A stretch of DNA of 64,000 bases from Syngnathus acus (lineage: Eukaryota; Chordata; Actinopteri; Syngnathiformes; Syngnathidae). The stretch is taken from contig NC_051105.1 of NCBI RefSeq assembly GCF_901709675.1, forward strand, positions 9,542,104 through 9,606,103, read 5' to 3'. A model generated the notes under the pieces. That model was given only the letters and a program-made list of their open reading frames with translations. It was not told the origin of the DNA and searched no databases. Below are positions 45,501 to 55,248 of this stretch, piece after piece. How positions within the stretch are numbered: position 1 is the first letter of the stretch; every line of letters begins with the position of its first letter. A program made the position numbers and the translations under genes.

Positions 45501-47149
45501 TGTGACTGAAATAAAGAAAAATTAGCTAGTTATGATCTCTGGATGGTCTGTCGGGACAGAGTCTTCCCTAAAATCTCGGCAATTCGTGATGCAACAGGAG
45601 GAGGGGTCCGTTGGATGCTTATACAGAGTACATTTGGCATTTTTTGGCCTACCTTGCTCAAGAGGGCCAAATTGTTCCGCAGCAGGTGAAGGAGGCGGTG
45701 ACGGAGGTAAATTGGTGGTGTCTTCGACTACAATGAAAGATGAAGATTGAAGATGACTGTTTTTTTTTTTTGTGGGAACATATTCCCCACGATAATTAGA
45801 GGTTCAGTATGTTTGAAATTGTAAAAGGTTCGTAATGTTGTTAGCAGTAGATATTTTTTGTGAGCGTGTATGGCAAACCTGATGGCAGCCTTTGACTCTC
45901 CTGTTCCCCCTTTAGCACCGCCACTGCTTCAGCAGTCACTTCCTGCACGATTCTTGCAGACACTTGCTCTGAACACAGAAACAAACAGAAAATTGCTCTC
46001 AATAATAACAATAATAAATGGTAAAGATGAGAATGTTTAGGCAGAAATTATACAAAGACACACAATGGGAGAGCAAAAAGAGCGGCATTGGATGCAAAAC
46101 CAGTCAGCATCCAAAATGTGTTTTTAAAAAAAAAAAGATTGTTTCCTTGACAACAGACTGGTGAGCATATCAAATGGAAACACGCAAAATGTTTTGAATG
46201 TGAGCAACATTCTATTTTTATATAGAATTTTTACACTAGAGTTGTTTGTAGCATGTTGCGCTTGACCTCTTTGAGACCAAAAAAAAAGCCGACATAGTGA
46301 GCTCCAGCTTTAACAGAATGTCAAGGGGGCAATTTAGTGCTTCAGAGGTTCTTGTTGCATCTGAAGAGCTGACTCTCGGAAGGCTCAAGGCTGGGGGGGA
46401 TTAGCCAACGTCAGCGATTCTCTGCCACAGCATGTTGGAGTCACCTCTTAGTAGGGATGGGGATAAAAATTGATTAGTCAATTGATTGTTTCTTGAGAAT
46501 CTTGTTGATGGTGTGGAATTTTTCACAATCGAGCGTTCAGCTAATGTCTCAAATAGCAAGAATCGCTTATCGTTAAGTTGAAGTCATGTGGTTAACGGCG
46601 CCAATAATGCGAGCGGAAGGCAAAACTGAACAAAAAGCAAATCGGTGGGAGACTTGTTGTCATGGTAACACAACTGCTGCACCATCATTTCTGTCTCCGG
46701 GGTGTCGGTGAGGGTGATCTGGGAGCTGAGGGGTAACATTGTAATTATAGCACGTTTAATAACAGCTCTGATTCGGGTTGGACTCGGTGTGTTGCAAACC
46801 CACGCAACGATGCATAACACGCCGACTACATACGTGTGCAAGGAAAGCCAACACATCCACGTATGGACTGTGTCGACACACTACGATGTTTTTGTAAACA
46901 AGCCATCTGCTGAGTTGTAAAAGAGAGATCACACATACCTGCAGTTATAGCATGAGCACCAGTTAACTCCCCATCAAAGCCGTTCTCCCTCGCGGAGAAG
47001 GGGGCGGAGGTCGGGTGAGCCCCACCCGTCTGGCACGTCCTGTACGAGGAAGATGAGAAACCATTGGCCCCGTGGGTACCGGTGGACTCCTGGCCCCTGG
47101 AAGGGTCCCACTGAGCGGCACCGTCTTCTGGCTGTCGGTCATCTGCCAT
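30366..47149 (-). CDS. map2: Microtubule-associated protein 2
   Basis: Sixteen coding exons join in frame to 1890 codons (1889 aa). MAP2 is a neuronal, mainly dendritic protein that binds and spaces microtubules and anchors protein kinase A. From the N-terminus one sees [10 protein letters not shown] and [12 protein letters not shown], then the RII-anchoring helix ([20 protein letters not shown]) and the PPSPPPSPA segment. A long projection domain of about 1100 aa in one exon follows, with MAP2-specific blocks such as [22 protein letters not shown] and [17 protein letters not shown] proline-rich region ([17 protein letters not shown]), five microtubule-binding repeats and the terminal [20 protein letters not shown] complete it. 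The terminal repeat exons of 93, 82 and 113 bp match the tau/MAP2 plan. The start is the ATG at 47147-47149. Odd features are a Lys/Glu tandem-repeat helix and an extra repeat exon. Confidence 0.95.
30773..30885 (-). CDS. map2: map2 exon 15 (last repeat)
   Basis: 113 bp, the size of tau exon 12. Reads [20 protein letters not shown] then [14 protein letters not shown], an intact PGGG repeat. Confidence 0.95.
31250..31331 (-). CDS. map2: map2 exon 14 (repeat, R3-like)
   Basis: 82 bp, the size of tau exon 11. Reads [20 protein letters not shown] then DNIHHRPG, close to human MAP2 [15 protein letters not shown]. Confidence 0.95.
31842..31934 (-). CDS. map2: map2 exon 13 (extra repeat)
   Basis: 93 bp, phase 0 at both ends, with acceptor CATCCTGCAG and donor GGCAAT|GTGAGT. 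Reads [20 protein letters not shown] then [11 protein letters not shown]. It is clearly a repeat unit (SRCGSLD, GGG) but the PGGG proline has become alanine. Mammalian MAP2 has three or four repeats, so this is additional. Confidence 0.85.
32849..32941 (-). CDS. map2: map2 exon 12 (R2-like repeat)
   Basis: 93 bp, phase 0 at both ends, the size of tau exon 10. Reads [20 protein letters not shown] then [11 protein letters not shown]. The LNKKLDF..IQSKC..KDN pattern is R2, but CGS has become CSS and PGGG has become PSGG. Likely a cassette exon. Confidence 0.85.
34610..34917 (-). CDS. map2: map2 exon 11 (proline-rich region and R1)
   Basis: 308 bp. Reads [56 protein letters not shown] and KYQPKGGQ. 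This is the proline-rich, kinase-target stretch followed by the first repeat. Confidence 0.95.
35029..35061 (-). CDS. map2: Possible map2 microexon
   Basis: A 33-bp segment with AG before (GAGGGCAG) and GT after (ATGACAG|GTGGAG). It keeps the frame (phase 1 to phase 1) and would insert [11 protein letters not shown] just before SEPLRS. The pyrimidine tract is modest. The flanking exons join in frame without it. Confidence 0.35.
35148..35277 (-). CDS. map2: map2 exon 10
   Basis: 130 bp. Reads [20 protein letters not shown] and [16 protein letters not shown], a Ser/Arg/Pro-rich linker like the RPSSILPPRR region of mammalian MAP2. Confidence 0.85.
35984..36508. mobile_element. Truncated MITE in map2 intron, with nested SINE piece
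   Basis: Second copy of the 9468-9956 element. It shares CTCTGCTGTTCACTTCAAAC and the right end GGCGCATTATACACGG but lacks the left terminus. Its middle (about 36110-36400) is replaced by unrelated sequence that includes a fragment of the 11240-11535 SINE in opposite orientation. Confidence 0.7.
36900..36961 (-). CDS. map2: map2 exon 9
   Basis: 62 bp with TTTTAG acceptor and GCCTTG|GTGAGT donor. Reads [20 protein letters not shown]. It shifts phase from 1 to 0, so it must be spliced together with exon 10. Confidence 0.75.
37473..37610 (-). CDS. map2: map2 exon 8
   Basis: 138 bp, phase 1 to 1. Reads [20 protein letters not shown] and [20 protein letters not shown], matching mammalian AVYKKAELAKKTEVQAHSPS. 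Confidence 0.9.
37884..38111 (-). CDS. map2: map2 exon 7
   Basis: 228 bp, phase 1 to 1. Begins [16 protein letters not shown] and includes [15 protein letters not shown], matching mammalian GRISTPERKVAKKEP. Confidence 0.92.
38201..41518 (-). CDS. map2: map2 exon 6 (giant projection-domain exon)
   Basis: 3318 bp, 1106 codons, phase 1 to 1, equivalent to mammalian MAP2 exon 9 and skippable to make short MAP2c-like isoforms. Conserved blocks in order are [30 protein letters not shown]-like text ([20 protein letters not shown]), [48 protein letters not shown] and [18 protein letters not shown]. Between the fourth and fifth blocks, a Lys/Glu-rich region of some 300 residues replaces most of the mammalian sequence. 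Confidence 0.95.
38690..39590 (-). repeat. map2: Lys/Glu helix region with 63-bp tandem repeat in map2
   Basis: Charged low-complexity coding sequence. Core repeats of 21 residues such as [20 protein letters not shown] recur with the same register word at 38943, 39006, 39060, 39123, 39186 and 39249 (spacings 63, 54, 63, 63, 63). The E/K spacing suits a long single alpha-helix or coiled coil. Confidence 0.9.
42503..42793 (-). CDS. map2: map2 exon 5 (acidic exon)
   Basis: 291 bp, phase 1 to 1. Begins [20 protein letters not shown] and runs through a nearly pure Asp/Glu tract before [20 protein letters not shown]. The acceptor is GGAG or the AAG three bases later, so the first residue is uncertain. 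No mammalian equivalent is recalled. Confidence 0.85.
43640..43855 (-). CDS. map2: map2 exon 4
   Basis: 216 bp, phase 1 to 1. Reads [20 protein letters not shown] and [20 protein letters not shown]. Clean GTTTGTAG acceptor and GAAG|GTGAAC donor. Confidence 0.88.
45653..45727 (-). CDS. map2: map2 exon 3
   Basis: 75 bp, phase 1 to 1. Reads [20 protein letters not shown], matching mammalian [13 protein letters not shown]. Confidence 0.92.
45879..45968 (-). CDS. map2: map2 exon 2 (PKA RII-binding helix)
   Basis: 90 bp, phase 1 to 1. Reads [20 protein letters not shown], the amphipathic helix that anchors the RII subunit of protein kinase A. It is almost identical to mammalian MAP2. Confidence 0.95.
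46939..47149 (-). CDS. map2: map2 exon 1 (coding start)
   Basis: 211 bp from ATG. Reads [20 protein letters not shown] and [16 protein letters not shown], with the donor CTGCAG|GTATGT. The exon extends upstream to an acceptor at 47208 (CATCTCACAG), leaving 59 nt of 5' UTR. Confidence 0.95.
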
Positions 47150-49783
47150 GCTAGTACGAGCTCAGGATAGGGGAGGGAGGGGCGGGCGGTCGAGGGATGT
47201 CTCTCCTTCTGTGAGATGGGAGGAGAGGCAGACATGGTAACAAGTCAGCAGGTTATTAAAAGTTAGCAACGTCAGCTAAAGACCAGACTTTTATTGCAGT
47301 GTTAAAAAAAATCAACCAGTAAAACATAATGAATGTCTCAGAAACTCACAGTCGTCAAATAGAATACCAATGGATCGGTCTACCTGCCAGAAAACGCTTA
47401 CGTTGAATATTTAATGAAGAGTGTTTAAGCTCCAAGCCGAAATGAATAATTGTCAAGATTTGCATGACTCAGCTCGACAGATACGGGAGTGACAGCCCAA
47501 TAGAGACTCTGCAGTGATTCCTCTGCTCAGAACGTCTCGTTTGAAGGTTCCTTGACTGTCACAGCTCGTCTTTCACCACTGTGACCCTGCTCGGGGCTTC
47601 AACTCAACAGCACTCCTATTTATTGAAAGTCGTAAAATATCAAAATGAGGTTGTCAGTCTGTCTTGGTCCTGCCGGTATTTGTGTTTGGTGGCTGACCTC
47701 CACTTCCGACTTGATCATCCTTAGTGGTGGACTGGCTGTGTACATTTTTCCAGCCACAATCTCAATTTTGACTTGATTTTCATCCGTCTGTTAAACCGAG
47801 CTACAAAATAGAAAGCAAAATGAATTAATGACTTCTTTGGTTTTGTTTTCCCAAGCGAACCATTTCCTGCCGCAAAATATTGAACATATTGCAGAGCGCG
47901 TCACACGAGAGGTGTTGCACAGACAGACGGCTGACTGAGCTGCTCTTTTCACCTGATGGCACACTGACGATGCAATTTTTTTTCCATGACTGAATCAGCA
48001 CTCCCAAATAACACTATTTTGAGCTTAAAATATAAGTTTAGATGCTTTGTGATGGCTTTTCTTAGAGAAGCAGCATTAAGCAAATGGCCGTCCGGCAGAA
48101 CAGATGTCCTACTGGAGACATTCAGCACAGAAGGTTCACCACCTTGTTGAAGGGCACCTTAACCATAATTGACATGAGGTGGAAGGGACACATTTCCCGG
48201 GATGACACAATCTATAAGGAATGACCGGCCCGGTCGATAGAGTGCCGACCGTCCTGACGGTACCAGCCGGGTTTCGGCTCAACCTAGTGAAAGAAAATAA
48301 TATTTTTCCTGGTGGTGCTTATATGTGTCATTAGTCTAATTTCTTAGCTTTTTTTTTTTTACCCACGAGTCTTTCTCCCACCTGTTATTTCTTCCTACCT
48401 CTTTACCTTCCTCCTAGTATCGTCCTTCCACCTACACACTCCTCCCCCGGCTTCCATCAGCCTTCATCTTTCCCCTCCACTCTAGTTTTTTTTCCATCTC
48501 CCTCCTACGTTCTGAAAACATTCACATGCCAACATCTCAGTGTGCGTGCGCGCGTACGTCACGCAGATGCTGCATTGCAGGGCTCTCCTCTCACTGCAGG
48601 AGTTGGAGAGCTGCAAAGGAGCTTACCAGGCATGGCCTCTTTTTCTAATAATAGTCATAAAATTTCTACCTGGAGTTATCTGCTCAAAAATGACAAATAG
48701 GCCATGAGATAGCCTATCATAAATTTTGAATGCAAAAAAGCAACGCTGTCAGGGAAGCTAAAGCGAGTTTAAGCGGCCTGGCGGGTGTCCTGGCCTAGAA
48801 AGGTTCCCTTGCTTCTGAGCCAGAACGCTACTGGGATCAGATTTATATTCACAGTATAGCAGTGTATACAGGAGTGTGCTCCATTTAGCCAAAAGTAGTG
48901 CTTTGCTGCAATTTTGCAGCATCTTAGTGTCTGGAAACTACATCGCAATAAGTTGAGGAGTTTTATTTAGACAAAAGTAGTGCTTAGTTATATCTTATAG
49001 CATCTGGGTGACAAGGAACTACGATGAAAGCGCTTTGTTGAAACTAAAAAGGTGCTTTGCCATCATTTTGTGGCTTCTAGAAGTAACCTCAAACCTTTTT
49101 AGTGGAGATGCAATTACTTCTGAATTATCAATAATTTGATTATCTTGTGACGGACGGTTAAAAATCTTCCTTCATAACAGGTGATGGTGGATGGTGCGAA
49201 GTATTATTTCTCTTATTCCATGTAAAAAACAGATTGTCTCTCCAACCCCATTTGTAGACTTGTAGCTTGTGATTCAAAAGAAAACCGTACACCCAGCCAC
49301 AGGCCTTCATCCAAATTAAACAGACTCCATGCAGAAAGCAGAAAATAAAAAGGCTCTTATCCAACCCCCGTCAGCAATCTCGCTAGCAGGAAATTTGTGC
49401 AGGAAACAATGAGAGCCCATAAAAGCGTGACTGGCTTTCAGCGGACCTTGGTGTTGATCGTCTCACTAAAGCAGCTCTTCTCTTCCCACTCAATACCCAC
49501 TTCCCACTCAGCTCTGAGCAGCCTGCACTCACATGTACATCCACCCACATGGCCACTGCTTTTGTGGAGGTAACAGACAGCCACTCTCTCGCTCTCTTTC
49601 ATTCCAAACAAAGTGTTTCTTTTTACCTATTTGACAGGTATACAGCACATCTGGGAAGTGTGGAAAGATAAGTTCAGCCAATAGCCCAATTATAGAACCA
49701 AATGTTTATCATTAGGGAAAATATCAAATCGGATTGCATCAAGGGAGCACCAGCATTATAATAAATAAGGAAAAAGTGTTTAC

Positions 49784-49906
49784 CTGATTCGCCTATGCGG
49801 GACTTGTAAAGGAATCAAAGCCAAGTCGAAAAAAAACAATTCCCTCGTTCCTTTGAAGAGTGTTGCGCCGATAGTCAAAACCAAAAGTGTGACTTCCTCA
49901 ATGAAC
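49784..49906 (-). other. Possible map2 5' UTR exon
   Basis: 123 bp between the minus-strand acceptor ATTTCTAG and donor GAATCAG|GTAAAC. The signals are good but no coding similarity is seen. Confidence 0.3.
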
Positions 49907-50446
49907 CTAGAAATGATAAAAGGAAACAAAAAAAAAAGGTTTGGAATTGGTGTCCATTGTAGTCTACATTGATGATAACACAAATAAAGGTTCATTTTTG
50001 TTCCGCGACTACGCTACAATTTTTCGTTCAGGTATTCATAAAGCAGCCCTTAAATGCAGAACTGCAACATTGAAGTCAGCCTTTCCTCCTATTAGACAGT
50101 GATAAGAAGCGTTCTGATACCACTGTCATGCTTGTACCATAAATAAATCCCCAAAGTCAGAACAGGCCTAGCATTAAGCCTTCACTCGATTGAAACACTC
50201 TCTTGACGAGAACGCAAAATCCACTTAACAGTGCCTCGCAAGCTCACAGAGATGGTGTGAAGTGCTTGAGGCTTCTGCCAGTCAGTCTGTACAGGTATAG
50301 TATTTAAGACTTTCAAACAGCTATTTTCGAAGCAGCGTCTAGGGCTTCTTCCTTCAGGGTAATGTACAAGCTCAAAAAGCAGAAAGATTTTTTTGGGGGA
50401 TACATTCTTGTTCTGCTAGCAAGCAGTGCACTTTTTAGCCACTGCT

Positions 50447-50821
50447 GTTGGGATGGAATCAATTCACATTGCAATATTTTGTTAATCGATTATTCTGTTA
50501 TTTATTGAAGAAAATTTTACTTTGCATAAAAGTGTGTTAGAAAAACTTTCTTTCCCCCATATATTGTTCCGCAACCAATTATTTTGCTTTATTTGATATT
50601 GTTTAGTGATTAAAAAAAAAGAGGGATTTTAAAAGAAAGATATGAAAGATTAATGAATAATTCTGTTGGGAGGCTAACAGATGAATTTGACAATTTTAAG
50701 ATTAAATAAAATGGCTATAAGCTATTACTCAATTAAAATAGTTAATTTATTAATTTGATAATTGATTTGTTGTCGATTAATCGATTAATCTTGTTCATCA
50801 TGACGGATCATTCCAACCCAA
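50447..50821. mobile_element. Possible MITE with ATCGATTAATCG motif
   Basis: The ends TGGGATGGAATC and GATCATTCCAACCC are roughly inverted. ATCGATTAATC words sit near the right end and recur at 52930-53355. Confidence 0.4.
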
Positions 50822-52919
50822 TTCGTAATACAGGAAATTTACAGAGTCTGTAGGTCGGACTTAATAACCAAGCAAATTAAATTAAAATGCGTTAAAAAAA
50901 GTGCAAATCCAACCAAAGGGTGACTCAGCAGCGGCACCGCAAATGTTTTCCTATTACTGAATGACAATGAATGACGTTTGTCCTTTTACCACACAAAACA
51001 AAAGACGACGTAGGAGCTCTGTAGGAGAGAGTCAAGAAAAGGGTGCAGTAATCTCCCAGGAACACTGCCAAGTAATTTCACTGCATTCAACTCAAAATCT
51101 TTTTGAAGTGCTTGAAATACACAGTAATTCATTTCAATTCAAGGGCAATGCGGGATACTTTAACCGCCTTTGACTCAGCATGAGACTTGGTTTGACTGTT
51201 TTGCTGTTTTTTTGTTTTGTTTTTACAGTCTTCATTAATAATCTATTTGTGTGTGTTGCTGTATGACTTATTTTTTGCTCCGTGGTTGTTTAATAGTGCT
51301 CTAAAAATACAGCTGAGTTGAGCCGGGTTCATATTGACGTTTACATGAATATAGACATAGTGATTGAAAATATTCCCAGTGTACTCGCATGAGCTTCATT
51401 ACTTGCAAGTGTCGTAAAATACTGCAACAGAGTAGTTTTTTTTTTAATTGTTGAGCAGCTTCGCTGTCATAATTTTTATGTGTGAACACACACACACAAG
51501 CACTTTGTTCTTCTCATGGGACTACACATCCAGCAGCCACCTGTCAGTTTTAATGCGATCAGCAGAGTGTACAGTGTGTGTGTATGTACTTATGTGTGTG
51601 TGCATATGTGTGTTTGTTGATGCTTCAAGTGGGGACTAACAGGACATGTGCATGACTGATTCATAAAGCAATATGTTTTTATAAAACTGTAGTTGTAATT
51701 ACAAAAAAAAAGCTAAACCTTTTGGGGAAATGAGATAATTGACTATAAAAAGTGAATGTGGGTGAGTTTGACGTGCAAACGGGGGAACTGATCCAGTAAG
51801 TAAAATCATTTAAATTTACGTAAAATCGGAAAAAAAAATCCATGTTATTATTTTAAGGGGCTTTTTGAGTGGGAACCTTTATAAAGAAATACAGATGTTT
51901 AAAAACGTATTGTTTTGTCCACTGGCAACAATTGGAAGCCTGTAAACACAAATGTTGTATTTTTACGAAATGTCGCAATACTTCTTTCATGCAAGGCTAA
52001 TATTTACCTCTATTAGTCTAGTCTCCCTTGTCATTAACCTGCTCTCCCCCAGGAAGAACGCTACGACGAATGCTTTCATGTGTGTAAGCAACTACTTTTG
52101 CTCATTAAAAAAATATCCCATTCACAAAGCTCCCAGTGCCCTTAGGTTGCATCCACATGCCATAAGAGAAACACATTGTTCATTATCACGAAGAGCTGTG
52201 TAAATGAGCTTCAGAACTTCTGTGCAAACACAATAGAATTTCAGGAAAGCCCAAAACACTTTCACGGTTTCTTCATAATTCACACTTTGTAGCCAAGCAG
52301 ACATCTTAATGTTTATTTTTATGGAGTTTGATGAAAAAGTAAGTGGAAATTACTTGAAGAAAACAGCTGAACCAAGCTGGTTTTAGATGCCAAGCGTCTT
52401 ACTCAGCAGAATCACAAAAACATCACACCGGATTCACTAATGTCCATAAAACAAGATGTAGCTTGCTAGAATTAGGGGGGGGCACACATTAAACACACCA
52501 ATGTACAATAACATACAGTGATGGCCTTGAAAATATTTTTCTTAATGTGCAGCAGATAAGGAATGAACCTGACTGACAGATATGAAGTGAGATATAAGAG
52601 AATATGACGAGGGACGGAGATGAGAAAGGATATGTGGGTGGAAAAGCTCAAGAAGACAGACAGATAAATAAAAGAGGATAGCTGGCGGTGGGTCAGAGCC
52701 ATTATCTTGAGGACAGAGCAAACCTAATGAATAAACATTAACTTGTTATCTAATACTATTTTTTCAGATTAAACTAAAGCCACATGATTTGAATTCAAAT
52801 TTCTTTCTGGAATTCTTTTCAAATGAGCATTATCTGATGGAATAGCAACCACAACATGGCGATCATATGAGTCAATACTGAAACACAATTCTTTTGATTT
52901 TTTTCAGTTTTGTTGCCAG

Positions 52920-53360
52920 TATTTGTCAAAATGAATCGATTAATCGACAAAAAAGCGATTAAATGAATTGCCTCTTATTTTAGTAATTGAGTAACAAAAG
53001 ATTGTCCAAATCTGGTTATTTCAGGCTATCAAAAGTAATAATTCAGTTTTCTTTGGTCTGTCATAAAAGACAAATAAACTAATTTATCCTTTGTGTTTAA
53101 TCAAAACAAGACATAAAAACCTGATTTTATTTTTGAAAACAGGGATCATCAAGCCTTCTTGTGTGCTATTTTTTTCTATTGTTTTTTTTCCCATCAATAA
53201 ATAATACCAACAAAACAAAAATATCTGGTTAATAAATACTACAAATGTATTTAATACATTTTATCGCAAATAAAATTGAATCTGAATATTCGATTCATTC
53301 AATTAATCGATCAAATTCTAGAATTCGATTCTAGAAATACTTGAGAGTGACAGCCCTAGT
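52920..53360. mobile_element. Possible degenerate MITE (ATCGATTAATCG family)
   Basis: Contains AATCGATTAATCGAC on the left and CAATTAATCGATC with AGTGACAGCCCTAG on the right. AT-rich with no ORF. Confidence 0.4.
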
Positions 53361-53627
53361 TGCCATAATCCAGATCACTTTACACCTGCACCCTTGACAG
53401 GTTGCCAACCAATCACAGCACACATATGGACAAACATTCCCACTCAATGTGGTAATGGTGCAGCAAATGTACACATTGCCGCTGTGGCCCGCCATTAAAA
53501 TTGCTTTTTGCAGCTACCGGTTATATCATGACGCTAACGGCGCCTTTTAGCAGCACAGTGACGCAGCAACTTTACAGCAGCACATACTGATGCAGAGAGG
53601 AACAATGAGGAATAAACGGAGACTCAC

Positions 53628-53679
53628 CTGGCAGACTGCGATACGGTCCGTGACTCAGGGGAAAGCTTACATCCGAGTC
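53628..53679 (-). other. Possible map2 5' UTR exon
   Basis: 52 bp with a strong acceptor (CACTTTTCTAG) and a strong donor (CTGCCAG|GTGAGT) on the minus strand. Vertebrate MAP2 has several far-upstream non-coding exons, which this would fit. Confidence 0.4.
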
Positions 53680-55182
53680 CTAGAAAAGTGACAGTGGAAA
53701 ACGGGTAAGAGCAGTTGTGAAGGTAGAGAGACAGATTTGCCGCTTGGTCCTTTGGGAGTGCGGTGGCAGGTGGTGTCTCTTAATACACGCGCACACAAAC
53801 ACACACAAAGCGAGCACCTTCAAATCTGCACGACAGATGGAGAGAGGATGAAGTGGAAGCTGAGGGGAGAAAGTAGTAATCAGTCAATGGTAGAGAGATA
53901 GTTGAAGTCGCAAAATTGGGGGGTTGGGATTGTCTGTGTGTGCTGTCCACGGTTGTTAGTGTGACAACTGAAATACAGATCCACTTTCCTGCTGCTGTCT
54001 TGTCACACACACACACATGCACACACACACACAACGTATGAAATGCCTCATTAAGGGCATAAGAAAAGCGGTCTGTCTGGTGAGGCACGATTCTGCCACT
54101 ACGGTAAGACGTAAAAAGGTTATTGATAGCACTGCGATTGCCAGGAACAACTGTGTGTATCCTGACAAATAAGTACACACATGCTGAATCAGTTTGCATC
54201 TTTAAATTGAAGTGTTCGAGGCGTTGTGCAGCAGGACAAGACACAACATACCTCAGTTCAAACTGTTTGAAAGGAGAAATAAACAAAATGTAGGTTTTAG
54301 AATGGGCAAGTGATAGACCAGAATTGAATTGAGAAATGTGAAGGGAAAAAAAATGGATTCATGCTTGTAGCTCATCCCTATCCATCCGGACAAGTTAATC
54401 TTTTTTCCCCCATTGAGTAGCATAAAATGCAAACTTGGAAAGTATCATTTCTTTTAACAGTTCGATTAAAGGTCATCTGGTTTTGTGAAGAAAAATAATT
54501 GTATAAGACTTGCAATTGACTGTTCTACTTTGAAGGACAAGCTGAACTTTGCAGCGCTGCAGTTGAATGCTGATGTGCTGCACTTTTATCTGCTTGAAAA
54601 AAGAAAGATTAGTTGACATTGGGAGGGGCGAGTTTCTTAACTTTTTCACTGCCAGCCAAGTTACCATTGGCAGTGAATGAGTTAATCAGTTAAAGAACCA
54701 ATATGTCCTGACAGACATTTTATTTATGTATCTATAAAAACTTCAAATACAATGAAATGGAATTAAAAAGTCATACTAGCGATCCAAATGATAACAATGC
54801 CAGTATTCATTACGAACACACCAAAAGCAGCAAGCTTTGTTTTGATTTATAATATCATTACTAGGTATTTTTTGCACATACAGACACATCCGAAAATTTT
54901 AATCTAATCTTCCTTTAATATTTTTTAGATCACCCAGGTTTTGTGATGTAACATTATATTTACACGCACTTGTTCTTACAATAGGCCTCACGAGCTGTGG
55001 TAATCGAAATGTCAGCTCATATAAACGGAAATGAAAAGTGAATCGTTGTTGTTCTTGTCCTGTCCTGCCTGGGAGCGTCCGTCCTTTATTATTCCATTAC
55101 ACTGTTCTATACTGTATATTGCAGCGCTGAAACCACCCATCAACAAACACTTGAATGTAATCCAAAGTGGATGTCTTGTGTG

Positions 55183-55248
<66 letters not shown>

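Larger units (their letters stand above)
47209..53627. other. Upstream map2 intron or intergenic, little seen
   Basis: No coding gene recognised. It holds a possible 5' UTR exon at 49784-49906 and an element with TGGGATGGAATC/GATCATTCCAACCC ends at about 50447-50821. Confidence 0.5.
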
